64,000 nt of DNA, taken from NCBI GenBank assembly GCA_030737875.1, contig CM060912.1, positions 458,556,310 through 458,620,309 on the forward strand. The letters are read 5' to 3'. A program made the position numbers and the translations under genes. The notes beneath the pieces were generated by a model that saw only the letters and a program-made list of their open reading frames with translations, was not told where the DNA came from and did no database searches. This document shows, piece after piece, positions 1 through 10,850 of this stretch. Origin of the DNA: Allium sativum (Eukaryota > Streptophyta > Magnoliopsida > Asparagales > Amaryllidaceae). Position 1 is the first letter of the stretch. Every line of letters begins with the position of its first letter.

Positions 1-811
1 GATAGGAATGGATTTAATAGAGTATCAGTATGTAAAACTAGTTATGAAATTTGGAGAACTTTACAAGTTACTCATGAAGGAACTAGTAAAGTTAAATAAA
101 CTAAAATAGCAATGCTAGTTATCAGTTTGAGTTACTAAAAATGAATAAGAATGAGTCTATTTTAGATATGTATTGTAGATTTCAAGAGATAGTACATTCA
201 TTAACAGCACTTGGAAAAACTTATTCTAAAGCAGATTAAGTCAGAAAAATATTGAATTCACTAACTCTAGAATGGGATTAGAAAACTTGGGCTATTGAAG
301 AAGCCAATGATGTCAATGAAATGAAGGTTGAAGAGTTAGTGAAAATTTGATGTCTTATGAAGTCCAATTACAGAAAAGAAAAGAAAACAGATCAACTGAA
401 AAAACCTATTGCACTTAGAGCAACAACAAATGATTCTGACTCGAGTAGTGAAGATGATGAAGAAACGGTGCTTATGACAAATCATTTTAGAAGATTTCTA
501 AAATATAGAAGGAAGAGTTATAATCAAGGAAATTCAAAAATTAATGAAGGTCGATGTTTTAACTGCAACAAACCAGGCCATATAAAGAAAATGTGTCCAT
601 ACCCAGACAAACCGGCTCAACAAACGGACAACACAATTCGTCAAGGAAAAGAAAGAAGGCATACACAACAACATTAGATGATTCAGATTCGTCATCAAGT
701 GATGAAGAACCAGAAACCGGAAATACGAATATATGCTTTACGGGAATTCAGAGTCCAAAAAATCATGAAGAGAAGGATCTAAAAACCAGGTACACATTAA
801 TTAATTTTTAA
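1..811 (+). pseudogene. Copia-type gag remnant (UBN2 domain plus zinc knuckle)
   Basis: Degenerate gag of a Ty1/Copia-type element, entering the window from the left. Bases 1-360 translate piecewise into a UBN2-like gag segment, recognisable from SILDMYCRFQEIVHSL and AIEEANDVNEMKVEELV. It is broken by TAA/TAG/TGA codons and a frame change. From about 357 an open stretch gives an acidic Ser/Asp-rich linker and then one CCHC knuckle (CFNCNKPGHIKKMC, about 553-597) of the nucleocapsid type, which binds genomic RNA. The frame changes again at about 600-660, and a second Asp/Ser-rich tail ends at 811. No protease, integrase, RT or RNase H follows before the 3' LTR at 3641, so this is a gag-only (TR-GAG-like) or internally deleted copy. 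Family assignment is from sequence pattern only. Confidence 0.75.
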
Positions 812-1355
812 TTTTATTTGGTTGAATGGTTGCTTTGTATGCTTGCTTTGATTTGAATTTAAAACCTTAAAAACAAATTTTTGAAATTTAAAATTCAAAT
901 TTGAAATTCAAAAAAATAATATAATATTAAATAACCAATGAAATAATAAAATAAATTGTTTATGTGTTTATTAGGATTAGAAATTATTTCAGGAAATCTT
1001 TAAACTTGAAATATAAATCAATAATATAAAGTTCAAACACACAAAAATTCAATTTCCTTTGAAATTATACAAGTATGTCGACAAAAAGAAATGTCTATGT
1101 CGATATATCTGACCAGTTTGGAATTCAAATTTTTGAATTTCAAAAGTTCAAACTTTCAAACCTCCCTCCAATCTTTTCACCAACTTCCAAGGTATGAAAA
1201 TGTGTCATTTCAATCTGAAAAGTTGTGCCTATTTAATTCATATTCATTCAATTCATATCCATTCAATTTCTATATATACATCTATCCTTTCTACCTTTCA
1301 TTCACAACTCAAAACAATATTCTTCGTATCTATTCTCTTCAAAATTATCAATTCA
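812..1355 (+). other. Non-coding spacer and candidate promoter/leader of the next ORF
   Basis: Very AT-rich spacer between the gag remnant and the extra ORF, with no coding signal. A GTCGAC-centred motif lies at about 1075-1083, a TATA-like run TATATATACA at 1271-1280, and a pyrimidine-rich leader reaches the ATG at 1356. This looks like an internal promoter for the downstream ORF. That reading rests on sequence alone. Confidence 0.4.
1271..1280 (+). promoter_or_regulatory. Candidate TATA box of the extra ORF
   Basis: TATATATACA lies 76 bp upstream of the ATG at 1356 and is followed by a C/T-rich leader, as in plant class II promoters. No other promoter elements can be assigned. Confidence 0.35.
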
Positions 1356-2493
1356 ATGGCTTCGTCAAGATCATCTCCAAAATTGAAGATAACCATAACC
1401 AGCAAAGGATACCTTCATAATGACAAAGAGGCCATTAAAACCTATGGTAACTATGTAGCAAACGCTAAGGTTAACACTGGTGCATTCGCCGTCTTTAGCG
1501 ACTTTCACTCTTATGATCTCGTCTCTCTTTTTGAACATAATGAAGTATTGATTCTAATTGACTCTCGTGATAACGACGAAGTATGTTATCCCAAACTCGT
1601 TAAGAAGTTCTATGCAAATCTCAATCGCGGATTTTACGAAGGAAACAAAAATCAAATTTGGAGTAGCGTCAAAGGCACTCAAATTGTTCTCGATACCGAA
1701 CTCTTAGGCACTATTCTAAATTGTAGAAGAGTGGGTTCGGATTTCTCAAATTTTGCTATCGACGAAACCGATTTGGAAACATTTCACGACATATTTGATG
1801 ATGGTGCTCTACTGGAATTCAAAAATCGCTTCTTTCGTCCAAAAGCAAGGATTGTCAACTTTCTCCTACAAAATACCATCACTCCCCATTCCGGATATTT
1901 CAATAATCCAACTCTCAAAGTCTAAAAGGCTCTTTTTGCTATTATGGGTGAATATGTCATAAATTGGGCCGAAATGATTCTAAGTGAAATACAGCCCATA
2001 GATTTATCTATAAGAGAAAACACTCTCTATTATGGTGTTTATCTCACTCGAATTTTAAAATACTTTAAAGTTGATCTTCAGAATTTTTTTGCCTAGAAAA
2101 GTGTTTGGCGCATCAAACATTCATCTCACGCAAATTCCTCTCACTTTCAAACCTAATGAGACATTCGAGGCCAAACAAGCTCGAATGCAACAAAAACAAG
2201 TACCAATGTAAATCGAAGAAAAAGAAGTTTCTATGGAAAGTATTGAGTATCCAACTTCTAAGTGTATTTACAAAGAGACGATTGTTCAAAATCAAGTGAA
2301 AATCGTAAAGAATCAAAAGAAGCTTAACAAGAAATTTTCCAAAATATCAAAATTCATGGTCAAGATAGGAAGAAAGCTTGGAATTTCATCTTCCTCATCA
2401 CATCTGAAAACTAGGCCATCTAGTTTAATCTATCTTTATGTATTTCCTTGTATTTGTCGTCGAATCTCGTATTTAAAAGTGTGTCTTGATTAG
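1356..2493 (+). pseudogene. Extra ORF with plant-transposon-protein-like domain, broken
   Basis: Additional ORF of the Copia-type element, downstream of gag. I start it at 1356 (MASSRSSPKL) rather than at an upstream ATG because it follows the TATA-like box and leader. The first 189 residues run to an in-frame TAA at 1923. The same frame continues with related sequence (KALFAIMGEYVINWAEMIL) to about 2095, so the stop probably interrupts one protein and may come from a CAA codon. A frame change near 2095-2110 leads into a Lys/Gln-rich, coiled-coil-like tail ending at 2493. The N-terminal part resembles the putative plant transposon protein domain (Transposase_32-like) found in extra ORFs of plant LTR elements. 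Its role is unknown, and the assignment is by recognition of style, not by a search. Confidence 0.5.
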
Positions 2494-2849
2494 TTGGATG
2501 TATTTGTTTTCTATTAAGTAAAGAATGTAGTTTTATTTATGATAAAATCATCTTTATGTCTTTGGAAAAACTATAAAACTAATTATAATATAATATATTA
2601 CAATAACGATCCAAATAATTCAAATTTTCAATATTTTCAAAAAATACATTATAGTATGTCGACATAGGAAGCATAATATGTCGACATATGACTGACAAAT
2701 TTTCAAATTGTTTCAAATTTTAAATTAAAATAACTACTCATGTCCATTCAAAATCCAAGAATTCCAAACCCTATTTAAGTCTAGTTATTCCAGAAAAAAT
2801 CATTATTCTATTACTCCTTTTTCCTTATTCATTTCTTATCAAATCCTTG
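2494..2849 (+). other. Non-coding spacer with repeated GTCGAC palindromes
   Basis: AT-rich spacer. Two copies of a GTCGAC-centred palindrome (TATGTCGACATA type) lie at about 2655-2690, echoing the motif near 1075. A TATTTAAG TATA-like string follows at about 2773. I see no coding potential. Confidence 0.4.
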
Positions 2850-3164
2850 GCAAATCCTACCCATAATCTTAGTGAAAATCTAGAAGAAACTTTGAGTTCT
2901 TTCAAAAATATTCTCTCTATCATTCTGCGGAATCAGCGTCATCTAGACCTAAGTCAAATAAAGATGTTCGAACAACAATAGAAGCATTTTGATGCAATGC
3001 GATGGCTAATCTCTTCTCTTTTCAGAGATGAAGATAAAAATCTCGCAAAGGCTCCGCCAACCAAAGAAGACGAAGATTGGGAAGTCATTAAGAAGGATCC
3101 TATCTTTGGGGAAGATGGTTAGGTTGAAGTTCCAAGAAACGTTGAGTTATTTGGTACAATTTGA
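2850..3164 (+). pseudogene. Small broken ORF of unknown function
   Basis: One reading frame runs through about 2850-3164 with two in-frame TAG codons, one just after MFEQQ (start at 2964) and one near 3119. The readable pieces include NLSENLEETLSSFKNIL and KHFDAMRWLISSLFRDEDK. It is acidic, about 100 codons long, and I do not recognise its family. Both TAG codons could come from CAG or GAG. It sits downstream of the GTCGAC palindromes in the same arrangement as the ORF at 1356, so it may be the 3' part of the same extra gene or a second small gene. Confidence 0.3.
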
Positions 3165-3640
3165 TTGATTTGATTAAATATTCTAAGACATATTGTGTAG
3201 TGTGATTTGAATTTTATTAGTTTGAAACTTGTATATATCAAGACATATAGTGTGATTTGATTTGGTTTGGTTTATATCAAACAAACATATGTAATTATAA
3301 TACTTTAATTGGTTTGTGTAAAATCATCATATTGCTAGGTTTTATTAGTATAAGTTTAAATAGATTAAAAGGGGTATTCTACTTAGAATTAGTTAATAAA
3401 TTAAGGGGGAGTATCCTTATTGGGAAAGTTACTTAAGTTCCATTCATAGAGTTATACAATTTAGGGGGGGTACTTTTATAATTTCTTTTTGATAATGCAA
3501 AGGGGGAGAAATTATAAAATATAGACATAGTTTATAAGTTTCTTACAGACATGAGGAGTATTAGAAGGATCATCATCAACAGGTATATACAAATATGATA
3601 TTTTATAAACTAAGGTTGTCATCAACAAAAAGGGTGAGAT
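3165..3640 (+). other. 3' untranslated region of Copia-type element with polypurine tract
   Basis: Non-coding. It holds several G-rich runs (AAGGGGGAG and similar near 3400, 3465 and 3500) and ends in AAAAAGGGTGAGAT directly before the LTR start at 3641. That is the usual polypurine-tract layout of plant Copia elements, where plus-strand DNA synthesis is primed. Confidence 0.6.
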
Positions 3641-3711
3641 TGTTGGAGAATGGAGTTTTGATGACAACAACCTTATTTCAATTATCTTTGATTATAAAAT
3701 ATATACAAACA
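3641..3711 (+). repeat. Copia-type 3' LTR, segment 1 of 3
   Basis: The LTR starts TGTTGGAGAATGG directly after the polypurine tract, a typical start for a SIRE/Angela-style LTR. It is cut after 71 bp by the poly(T) end of the LINE at 3712. Confidence 0.65.
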
Positions 3712-5857
3712 TTTTTTTTTTTTGAAAATGGGTATTCTCTTTTATTGGGCATTTGCGGCATAAGAAGATGTTTACAACACCCAAGATTGGCGCAATAAAA
3801 AACCGACAGCTCATAACAGGAAACATTAGTTACAACACATTCTTTCCCCAAATTCCTCCCAAATCAACAGATAGCATCAACCGATCATTAATGGAAGGCG
3901 GCGGAAACATCGAGCTCACCGAGGCATTCATGGCGGCCTTAGGCTTTCAGTTTCAGTACGTGGTGCCCGCTCATCCCTTAAATCCCTTCCTCCTCCAGCG
4001 GTAGTTCGTATTACCAGTGGCGATGTGAGTTTTCTGCCCCTTAATTTAACTATCAAATCCGTTTCAATTTCTATTAGTTTAGTTAATTCATCAACTGATC
4101 GTTGTTTATTGTGAAAAACCCGTCGATTTCTTTCTTTCCATAACCACCAAATTGCAGATACGAAGCTAATGCCATAGTATTTTATTTTTATGTCTTCGCT
4201 CGTCCAATGACTGGCCAGGTAATTTATGCAGTTCTTCAATTCTTCTTGCTGTGGTATTGCATACGCAATATACTTGTTGCATGTCCTGTTAATCACTTCA
4301 TTAGTGTATTTGCATTGAAAAAACACATGTTCATGCGACTCCTCTACTAGGAAATCACAGAAATTGCAGCCATTAGAGTTGATAATACCCCAATTAAATA
4401 ATCTATCTTTTGTGGGTATTCTGTTAAGCATAACTTTGTATACTGTCGTCGATAATTTAGGTGGAAAGATTTTATCCCAAATAAATTTATGCCAGTCAAT
4501 TGTAGGTTTTTTAACTCTGCACATGTCCCACACAGATTTGATAGAAAATTCGTTACTTGGTGTCCACTTCCATTTATCAAAATATCTATCTATGAACAGA
4601 GGCATATATTCAATTTCCCTTTTTTGCTCTTCACTGCATGTCAATCGTTCACATTTCCAAGCCCCAGTTTGGATTATTTGGTTAACTTTAAGATTAGGAC
4701 ATCCATAAACAGAATACGTATCCCACCCCACATAATCAATTAATGATTTGCCCTTCAGCCAGGGGTCCTTCCAGAGATCAGTTTCATTTCCATTTACAAA
4801 TTCCCTTTCACAACATAAAGTAAGTTTGTGTCTTATCCTTAGAATTGCTTTCCCCGTAGCTGATGCATTGTTATCTTCTGCCATATTCCAGAAATTATCT
4901 TTTATATACCTTCTTCTCATCCACCGTGCCCATAAACCATTATCTGAAACAATCTTCCATGCTTGTTTAATTGTGAACACTTCTCTCATGTCTCTAATAC
5001 TTCGTAGACCAACTCCGCCTTCTGCTTTTGGTTTGCATAAAGTTTCATACTTAATTTTGTGTAATTTTCCTCTCCAAATGAAGTCTGTACAGGCACTCTC
5101 AGTTTTATCAATCGAAGCTTCTAGGATTTGGAATGTTTGGATCCAAAAGTTAATTTTGGATTGAATGACTGTATGAACCAATTCTGTTCTACCCGCAAAA
5201 GACAATAATCTGGAATTCCATCCTTGTAGTCTTTCTCTAATCTTTGTTAGCAATTCAGCACATTCGCGATCAATAATTTTGTTAGATGAAAGTGGAACAC
5301 CAAGATATTTGACAGGCAGTTCACCCTCCTTTACCTTAAGTATCTCTAAAATTTGGTTCCTCCTTACACAAATTTTGTTGAAATAACACTTAGTTTTTTG
5401 CTCATTCATTTTCAATCCCACATACTTCTCTAATTTTCCAAAATTCTCCATGATTTTATGGGCAATTTATCATTTGATTTCACACAAATTATCAAGTCAT
5501 CTGCATATAATAAGTGACTGATGCAAGGTTGAAAGTTGTGCACTGGAAGGATACTTTTATCAAACACAGCTAGTTCCATTTGGAGAGAAAAGTACTCCAT
5601 TGCAATAGTGAACAAATATGGGGAGAGCGGGTCACCTTGTCTAATTCCACGATTGCTCATAATGAAACCCTTCGGGACTCCATTAATCAGAATAGAAAAG
5701 GTAGGCGTGCTGATACATTCTGAAATAAGTCTAACCATATTATCCGGGAATCCCATAGCCTTGAGCATGTGAATGATAAACCATCTATTAATTTTATCAT
5801 ATGCTTTGTGAAGGTCAACTTTTAAACAAAATTTGTCTGCTCCCTTCTTACTGAAAT
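3712..5857 (-). mobile_element. 5'-truncated L1-type LINE inserted in the Copia LTR
   Basis: Non-LTR retrotransposon on the minus strand. Its poly(A) tail appears as T12 at 3712-3723, followed by about 200 bp of 3' UTR and then the ORF2 remnant. The 5' end is lost inside the RT domain at about 5855, where the sequence returns to LTR-like DNA. Truncation fits incomplete target-primed reverse transcription. I could not identify a clean target-site duplication. Confidence 0.85.
3928..5855 (-). pseudogene. LINE ORF2 fragment: reverse transcriptase and zf-RVT domain
   Basis: C-terminal part of a plant LINE ORF2. It begins inside the RT palm near GADKFCLKVDLHKAYDKINR, continues through GIRQGDPLSPYLF and reaches the catalytic YADD box (LLYADDLIICV, about 5490-5520). 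A one-base frameshift near 5445-5460 separates this from the downstream frame, which starts ENFGKLEKYVGLKMNEQKT. That frame runs about 500 codons to the stop at 3928. It includes the zinc-binding zf-RVT region (GCNFCDFLVEESHEHVFFQC, about 4310-4370). The endonuclease, the N-terminal RT and any ORF1 are missing, so the copy is dead. Confidence 0.85.
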
Positions 5858-6969
5858 TATATATAGGAAATATTACTGAAGACTGTATATTTTAAAGATG
5901 ATAGAGATTTAGAATTCAGATAAATTTAAAGACTCATGAGTATTCAAGATTTCAAAATTTCAATAGTATTCAAGATTTCAGGAGTTCAAGAGTTCAAGAT
6001 TAACATAGTTATAGAGCCTAGATTTTGTAAGACTCTAAATAGCACTTCAGGTTCAACATTCAAATTCTGATTTTCACTCTGATTTTCAAATTCTATTTTC
6101 TATCCTCAATTTTCTCTATTTAATTTTTTAATCTTTTATATTTTCTTTTTTATTTTTATTTTATCTTTGTTTTTCAAACCAAAATTTTATATATTTATGT
6201 TTTTATACTTTATATAGTTTAAAACCTCATAATTTTATAAATATGTTTATATAGTTTAAATTTATATTTTCATATGTTTTTCTACTTTATACTATTAATT
6301 TACAACACTATATTTTTATTCAAGAATTTCCAGAATCATATTTATATTAAAGTACTTAGAAAATGTTCAAAATTCAAATTTACACTAGAATTTGAAAGGA
6401 AGTGTCTTTTCACCATTTGAAACATTTCAGAAATGTTACAACCTTTCACACACTATAAAAATGGTTTGAATTCGAATTTTTAATCATCTCTTCTTCTCTA
6501 CTTTCACTCTCTTTCATTATATAATTATTCTTTATCATTTTTATGATTTCTACACTTATACTATGCCGAATTCAATTCCGTTTTAATCAAACTTCTTCTC
6601 TCTACACTCTCTTCTCATCTCTCTCTGAATCAAGTGCTCTTGAAGAGTTATATGGCTGTTTGTAATTGCTTGGGTTGAGTGAAGTAGGAATCGGTGTGTT
6701 ACTTGTAGCTGAGAAATCAAGGAAGTAGGAATCAGTGTTTTCCTTATAGTAGAGAAATCAAGGAGGTAGGAATCGGTGTTTTCCTTGTAGCCGTGAAATC
6801 AAGGAAGTAGAAATCGGTGGTATCCCTTGTAGCCGTGAAATCAAGGAGGTTGTACTTGACTACTGATATAGTAATAAAGCTCTGCGCAATCCAGCGTTGA
6901 GAGGGACTAGACGTTGGAGCAATCCGAACCAATATAAAATCTGGCATGTTTGTTCCTTTTCTGCATTTT
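5858..6969 (+). repeat. Copia-type 3' LTR, segment 2 of 3
   Basis: Continuation of the LTR between the LINE and the LARD. It is AT-rich, then carries TATAAAAA at 6454-6461, and then 6700-6870 holds about four direct copies of a GTAGCCGTGAAATCAAGGA-like unit. The run near 6900-6950 (GACTAGACGTTGGAGCAATC, then a TATAAAAT string) is of the type seen near the 3' part of plant Copia LTRs. It stops at the ATTTT target site (6965-6969) of the LARD. Confidence 0.65.
6454..6461 (+). promoter_or_regulatory. Candidate TATA box of the Copia LTR
   Basis: TATAAAAA lies in the middle of the LTR and is followed by a CT-rich stretch (TCTCTACTTTCACTCTC) that would be the start of the transcript leader. This is the expected U3/R layout. 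Confidence 0.5.
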
Positions 6970-6979
6970 TGTAACGGCT

Positions 6980-7016
6980 GGAAATTTCCGACTCCTTGAG
7001 AGTCGGAATTTCCGAG
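6980..7016. repeat. Perfect-arm inverted repeat in the left LARD LTR end
   Basis: Arms near GAAATTTCCGACTC and GAGTCGGAATTTC around a loop of about five bases could form a stable hairpin next to the LTR terminus. It is absent from the other LTR of the same element. Confidence 0.5.
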
Positions 7017-9179
7017 ACGTTAGTGAAAGAATTTAGAAGGTGAGAAAGAAAAGATAGAACTAATAGAATAGAAGAAGAAGAACATCAGAATCATCAGAGT
7101 AACACGAATCTCACAGCGGAACGAATAACATATAATATATAACATAACTTTGAAGTAAACAGTTATATATATACAATAGCACTTATCAGAGTACAACACT
7201 TACAACACAGCGGAAATAACTATAGCTATAGAATCTTGCAGCCTCCTGCTCCAAGCTCTCCAAGTATATCTGTAAATCTCGACTACTTTACTGCCCGTAC
7301 AAATTTAGGCACCCAAGAGTTTAGGGAAAACAACAAAGTAAACTCCGGGTCAGTCATGGGACTGGTGTGAGTAAAACAGTTTAAAACAATTGAACAGGTA
7401 TATGATATCTCATAAGACCACGCCGTGAATACGGAACGGGTTTTTTCTTATGAGTATCTAAACAACTTTGACAAACAATATCATTGTGATATTATAATAA
7501 TGTCTAAGTACAAATAGGTATCAATCTAGCAGAAACGCTTGCATCTCACGTTCTACATACATAGTATAAAATCATAAACCGTAGGGCGCTTATCGGAGAA
7601 TGGATTCCAACAGACAAGGTATGGGAGCACCTTCTGAATAGTGTACTCTAGAGGTGATACACTCAGGGTTCAACAAGAACGTCTTGCAACCCGGCCACAC
7701 ATGACCGCTCACTCATTTAGCTTGAGTGTCGCGAATATATTGCCACCACAGTTATAGGCCATCAAACCGTCATCCGAAGATACAGAATCAAAAAGAAGTA
7801 TAAATATGGATATTCCCTAGATCGGTGACAATACACCCTGCTTGGGAATGATCCAACTAGCCATGCTGCCTAGCCAAACTTTTGTTACTTCCTGGTGTGA
7901 GGCTAGAAGCTACGTCTACCTTCAGAACATCTGATCACCATTCACTTTGAATGCCACATCGTCATACCCGCCAAATCACAAATTGACTTATTCAAAAATA
8001 ACACGGGTATATAGCTAAGAGAAACGAATTCCTCCGCTACCAAACGTGAATACGTTTGAACAGATCAACTTACGCGATCCATTGGATATACTCTGTCATA
8101 CCTTCTTCCATATACGTTGTCCTGGGACTGGACAAACCGAAGGCACTATTCAGTATATCCATCTTAGTCACTGTTATCTAAGACTTATACAACAGCCCTT
8201 GCACTTTACTCCGTCTTCAATTTATCTTTGGCAGATATTGCTCGCAACGCTTATGCCAATACAGAGTGGTTCTTTGGATAATAATCCAACCGGTCTCTCC
8301 ACATTAACAACGTTAAAATGGTAAACTTTGATAGTCTGTGATTCAACTATCAAATTAAAACATGTTGGTGTACAAACAACGATCTTATTTCCAAATGGAA
8401 ATTCGATCGATCAATCATCATATGTTCATATTTCCTTATTTCATATATTTAGAAAATATATGTTATTAATCATTGGAAAACATTTCCATAGCTTATTTTC
8501 ACATCACTATTATTTCGCAACTATCAGTACTTAACTGTAACTAGTATGAGAACAATTCTCTAAGTATCAATCCGGAAGGTCGAAACCAACATCAGATCGT
8601 CACTTAGAAAACCGTTCAACTTACCCTCTCCAGTTAGTTTCTGAATTTGCTTAACTCTATTTCTTAAATTCTTATCATGAAAACATTTCATTTTCTATGT
8701 TTAGAAAACATATCTGACTATATTTGGAAAATGTTTCCAAAACTCATTTACGGATTTCCAATGAACGTTGTATAAAACATCGTTACGCTTAATCCATTAA
8801 TCGCTTATTACTTAACTATATTTCAAATCAACCTTTTCTATCGAACCACAACTATTCCTTTGTCAATTCTGAAGTCAATCAAGTTGGGGTATAATTACCT
8901 CTCAGACCTTAATTGAACAACGTCCTTTACTGTGAAATAGATGAAGCTCGTCACTCACTTTTTACAATCATCTGTTTACGCAAATTTTCGGATTCAGGTT
9001 ACGAATCCACTTCTTATATGAAAACGTTTGATTATAACTATAACGTTATAATTCCTACCTCTGCAATACCTCCTAAATTATAACTTTATCTCCTAACTCG
9101 AATAATTTAACAGACACCTAATTTCTAAATCAATAACTAAATCTTGATTTAAACCCTGGAAAGTAAATAGTACATTCCC

Positions 9180-10140
9180 GAATTCGCTATAATCGAATTC
9201 GACGTATAACTCTCCTTCGAGTAATCTCTATTTGATTAACTCTTCTTCGAATACCCTATATTCGATTTTCTCTCTTCGAATAACTCATATTCGAAACCTC
9301 TCTCTTTCGAATAAACAATATTCGATCTCTTTCTTTCGAATATGCTATATTCGAAAATCTCCTTTCGATTTACTAATCGATAACTCCTTTCGATCAAAAT
9401 AAAATCGATAACTCCTTTAACTCTATTCGAATAACTAATATTCGACTAACTCCTTTGGATCAACTCATTTGATTAACTCCTTCGAATAACTAATTCGAAT
9501 AACTTACCTTCGAATAACCAATATTCGATTTACTCTAACTCGATTAACTTAATTCTAATCGATTTACCCCATTTCGATTCAACTTAATTCAAATCGATTA
9601 ACTTAACTCAAATTGATTAACTCCTTTCGAATAACTAAATTCGATTTAACTCTAATTGAATAACTAATATTCAATTAACTCTTACGTGTTTAACTCTATT
9701 TGAATAAGTAATTCGAATCACTCTAATGTGTTTAACTCTATTCAAATATCAAATTCGAATAACTCATTTCGAATAACTAAATTCGATTTACTCTTTTAAC
9801 TTTACTCGAATAACTATATTCGATTAACACCTTCTTTCGAATAACTATATTCGATTAACTCTTCGACTAACTCCTTTGGATTAACTAATCTTCGAATAAC
9901 TCCTTTGGATTAACTAACTCCGAATAACTCCTTTGGATTAACTCTTCGAATAACTTCTTTGGATTAACTAACTTCGAATAACCAATATTCGATAACTACT
10001 CTTCGAATAAATAATATTCGGTAACTCTTCTCAAATGAATGACATTTGATTTCTCCACTCGAATAAACTATATTCGATTACTCTTCCCTCGAATATACTA
10101 TATTCGATAACTCTACTTCGAATAAGTGATATTCAGCAAC
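9180..10140. repeat. Array of about 18 small inverted repeats (TCGAATA...TATTCGA)
   Basis: Irregular units of 20-35 bp, most of the form TTCGAATA, 4-6 bases, TATTCGA(A), separated by TAACTC-like spacers. Variants keep the pairing: TTGAATA/TATTCAA near 9655, TCAAATG/CATTTGA near 10033, and TCGATT/AATCGA near 9364. The array lies downstream of the minus-strand TATA candidate at 12857, so it would be in the transcribed leader. Confidence 0.75.
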
Positions 10141-10850
10141 TCTACTCGATTAGCTCCACTTGGATAACTTTAACTGGTCAACTCTAACTGGTCAACTCTA
10201 ACCGAGTAACTCTAACTGATCAACTCTAACTGGTCAACTTTAACTGGTCGACTTTAACTGGTCAACTCTAACTGTTTATCTTTAACTGGTAAACTTTAAC
10301 TGGTTAACTCAAATGGTTTAACCTAACTGGTTAACTCAAATGGTTTAACCTAACTTGATTTACTTGTCTCGATTAACTGAACTAATCCACTTAGTTTAAC
10401 TTAGTTAATTCACTTTGATTAACTCTAACCGATTTACGTAGTTTAACTCAGCTAATTCACTTTGATTTACCCAACTAATTTACTTCGATTAACCAATTAG
10501 TTTAACTTGACTAATTCACTTAGTTTGACGCAACTAATTCACTTTGATTTACCAATTAGTTTAACTTAACTAATTCACTTTGATTAACCGCTTAGTTTAT
10601 CTTAACTAATTTACTTTGGTTAACCACTTAGTTTAACTTAACTAATTCACATTGATTAACTCTAACCGATTCACTTAGTTTAACTCAACTAATTCACTTC
10701 GATTAACCACTTAGTTAACTTAACTAATTCACTTTGATTTACTCTAACCGATTCACTTAGTTTAACTTAACAAATTCACTTCGATTAACTCGACCAATTC
10801 ACTTGGTTAACTCGACCAATTCACTTGGTTAACTCCTATTTATTTAACAA
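10141..10850. repeat. Degenerate short tandem repeats (CTGGTCAACT and ACTAATTCACTTTGATTAAC types)
   Basis: Continuation of the array. First come units of about 16 bp resembling AACTGGTCAACTCTA (about 10160-10345). Then units of about 30-40 bp combine ACTAATTCACTTTGATTAAC with CACTTAGTTTAACTTA (about 10380-10830). Some neighbouring units also form ACTAATT/AATTAGT inverted pairs. No coding signal. Confidence 0.7.

Noticed and set aside
3700..5870. Target-site duplication of the LINE
   Set aside because: Both flanks are AT-rich and share only short TATATA-like strings. I could not fix a duplication with confidence.
9180..10850. CRISPR-like array
   Set aside because: Units are degenerate, there is no constant repeat with unique spacers, and the context is a plant LTR.
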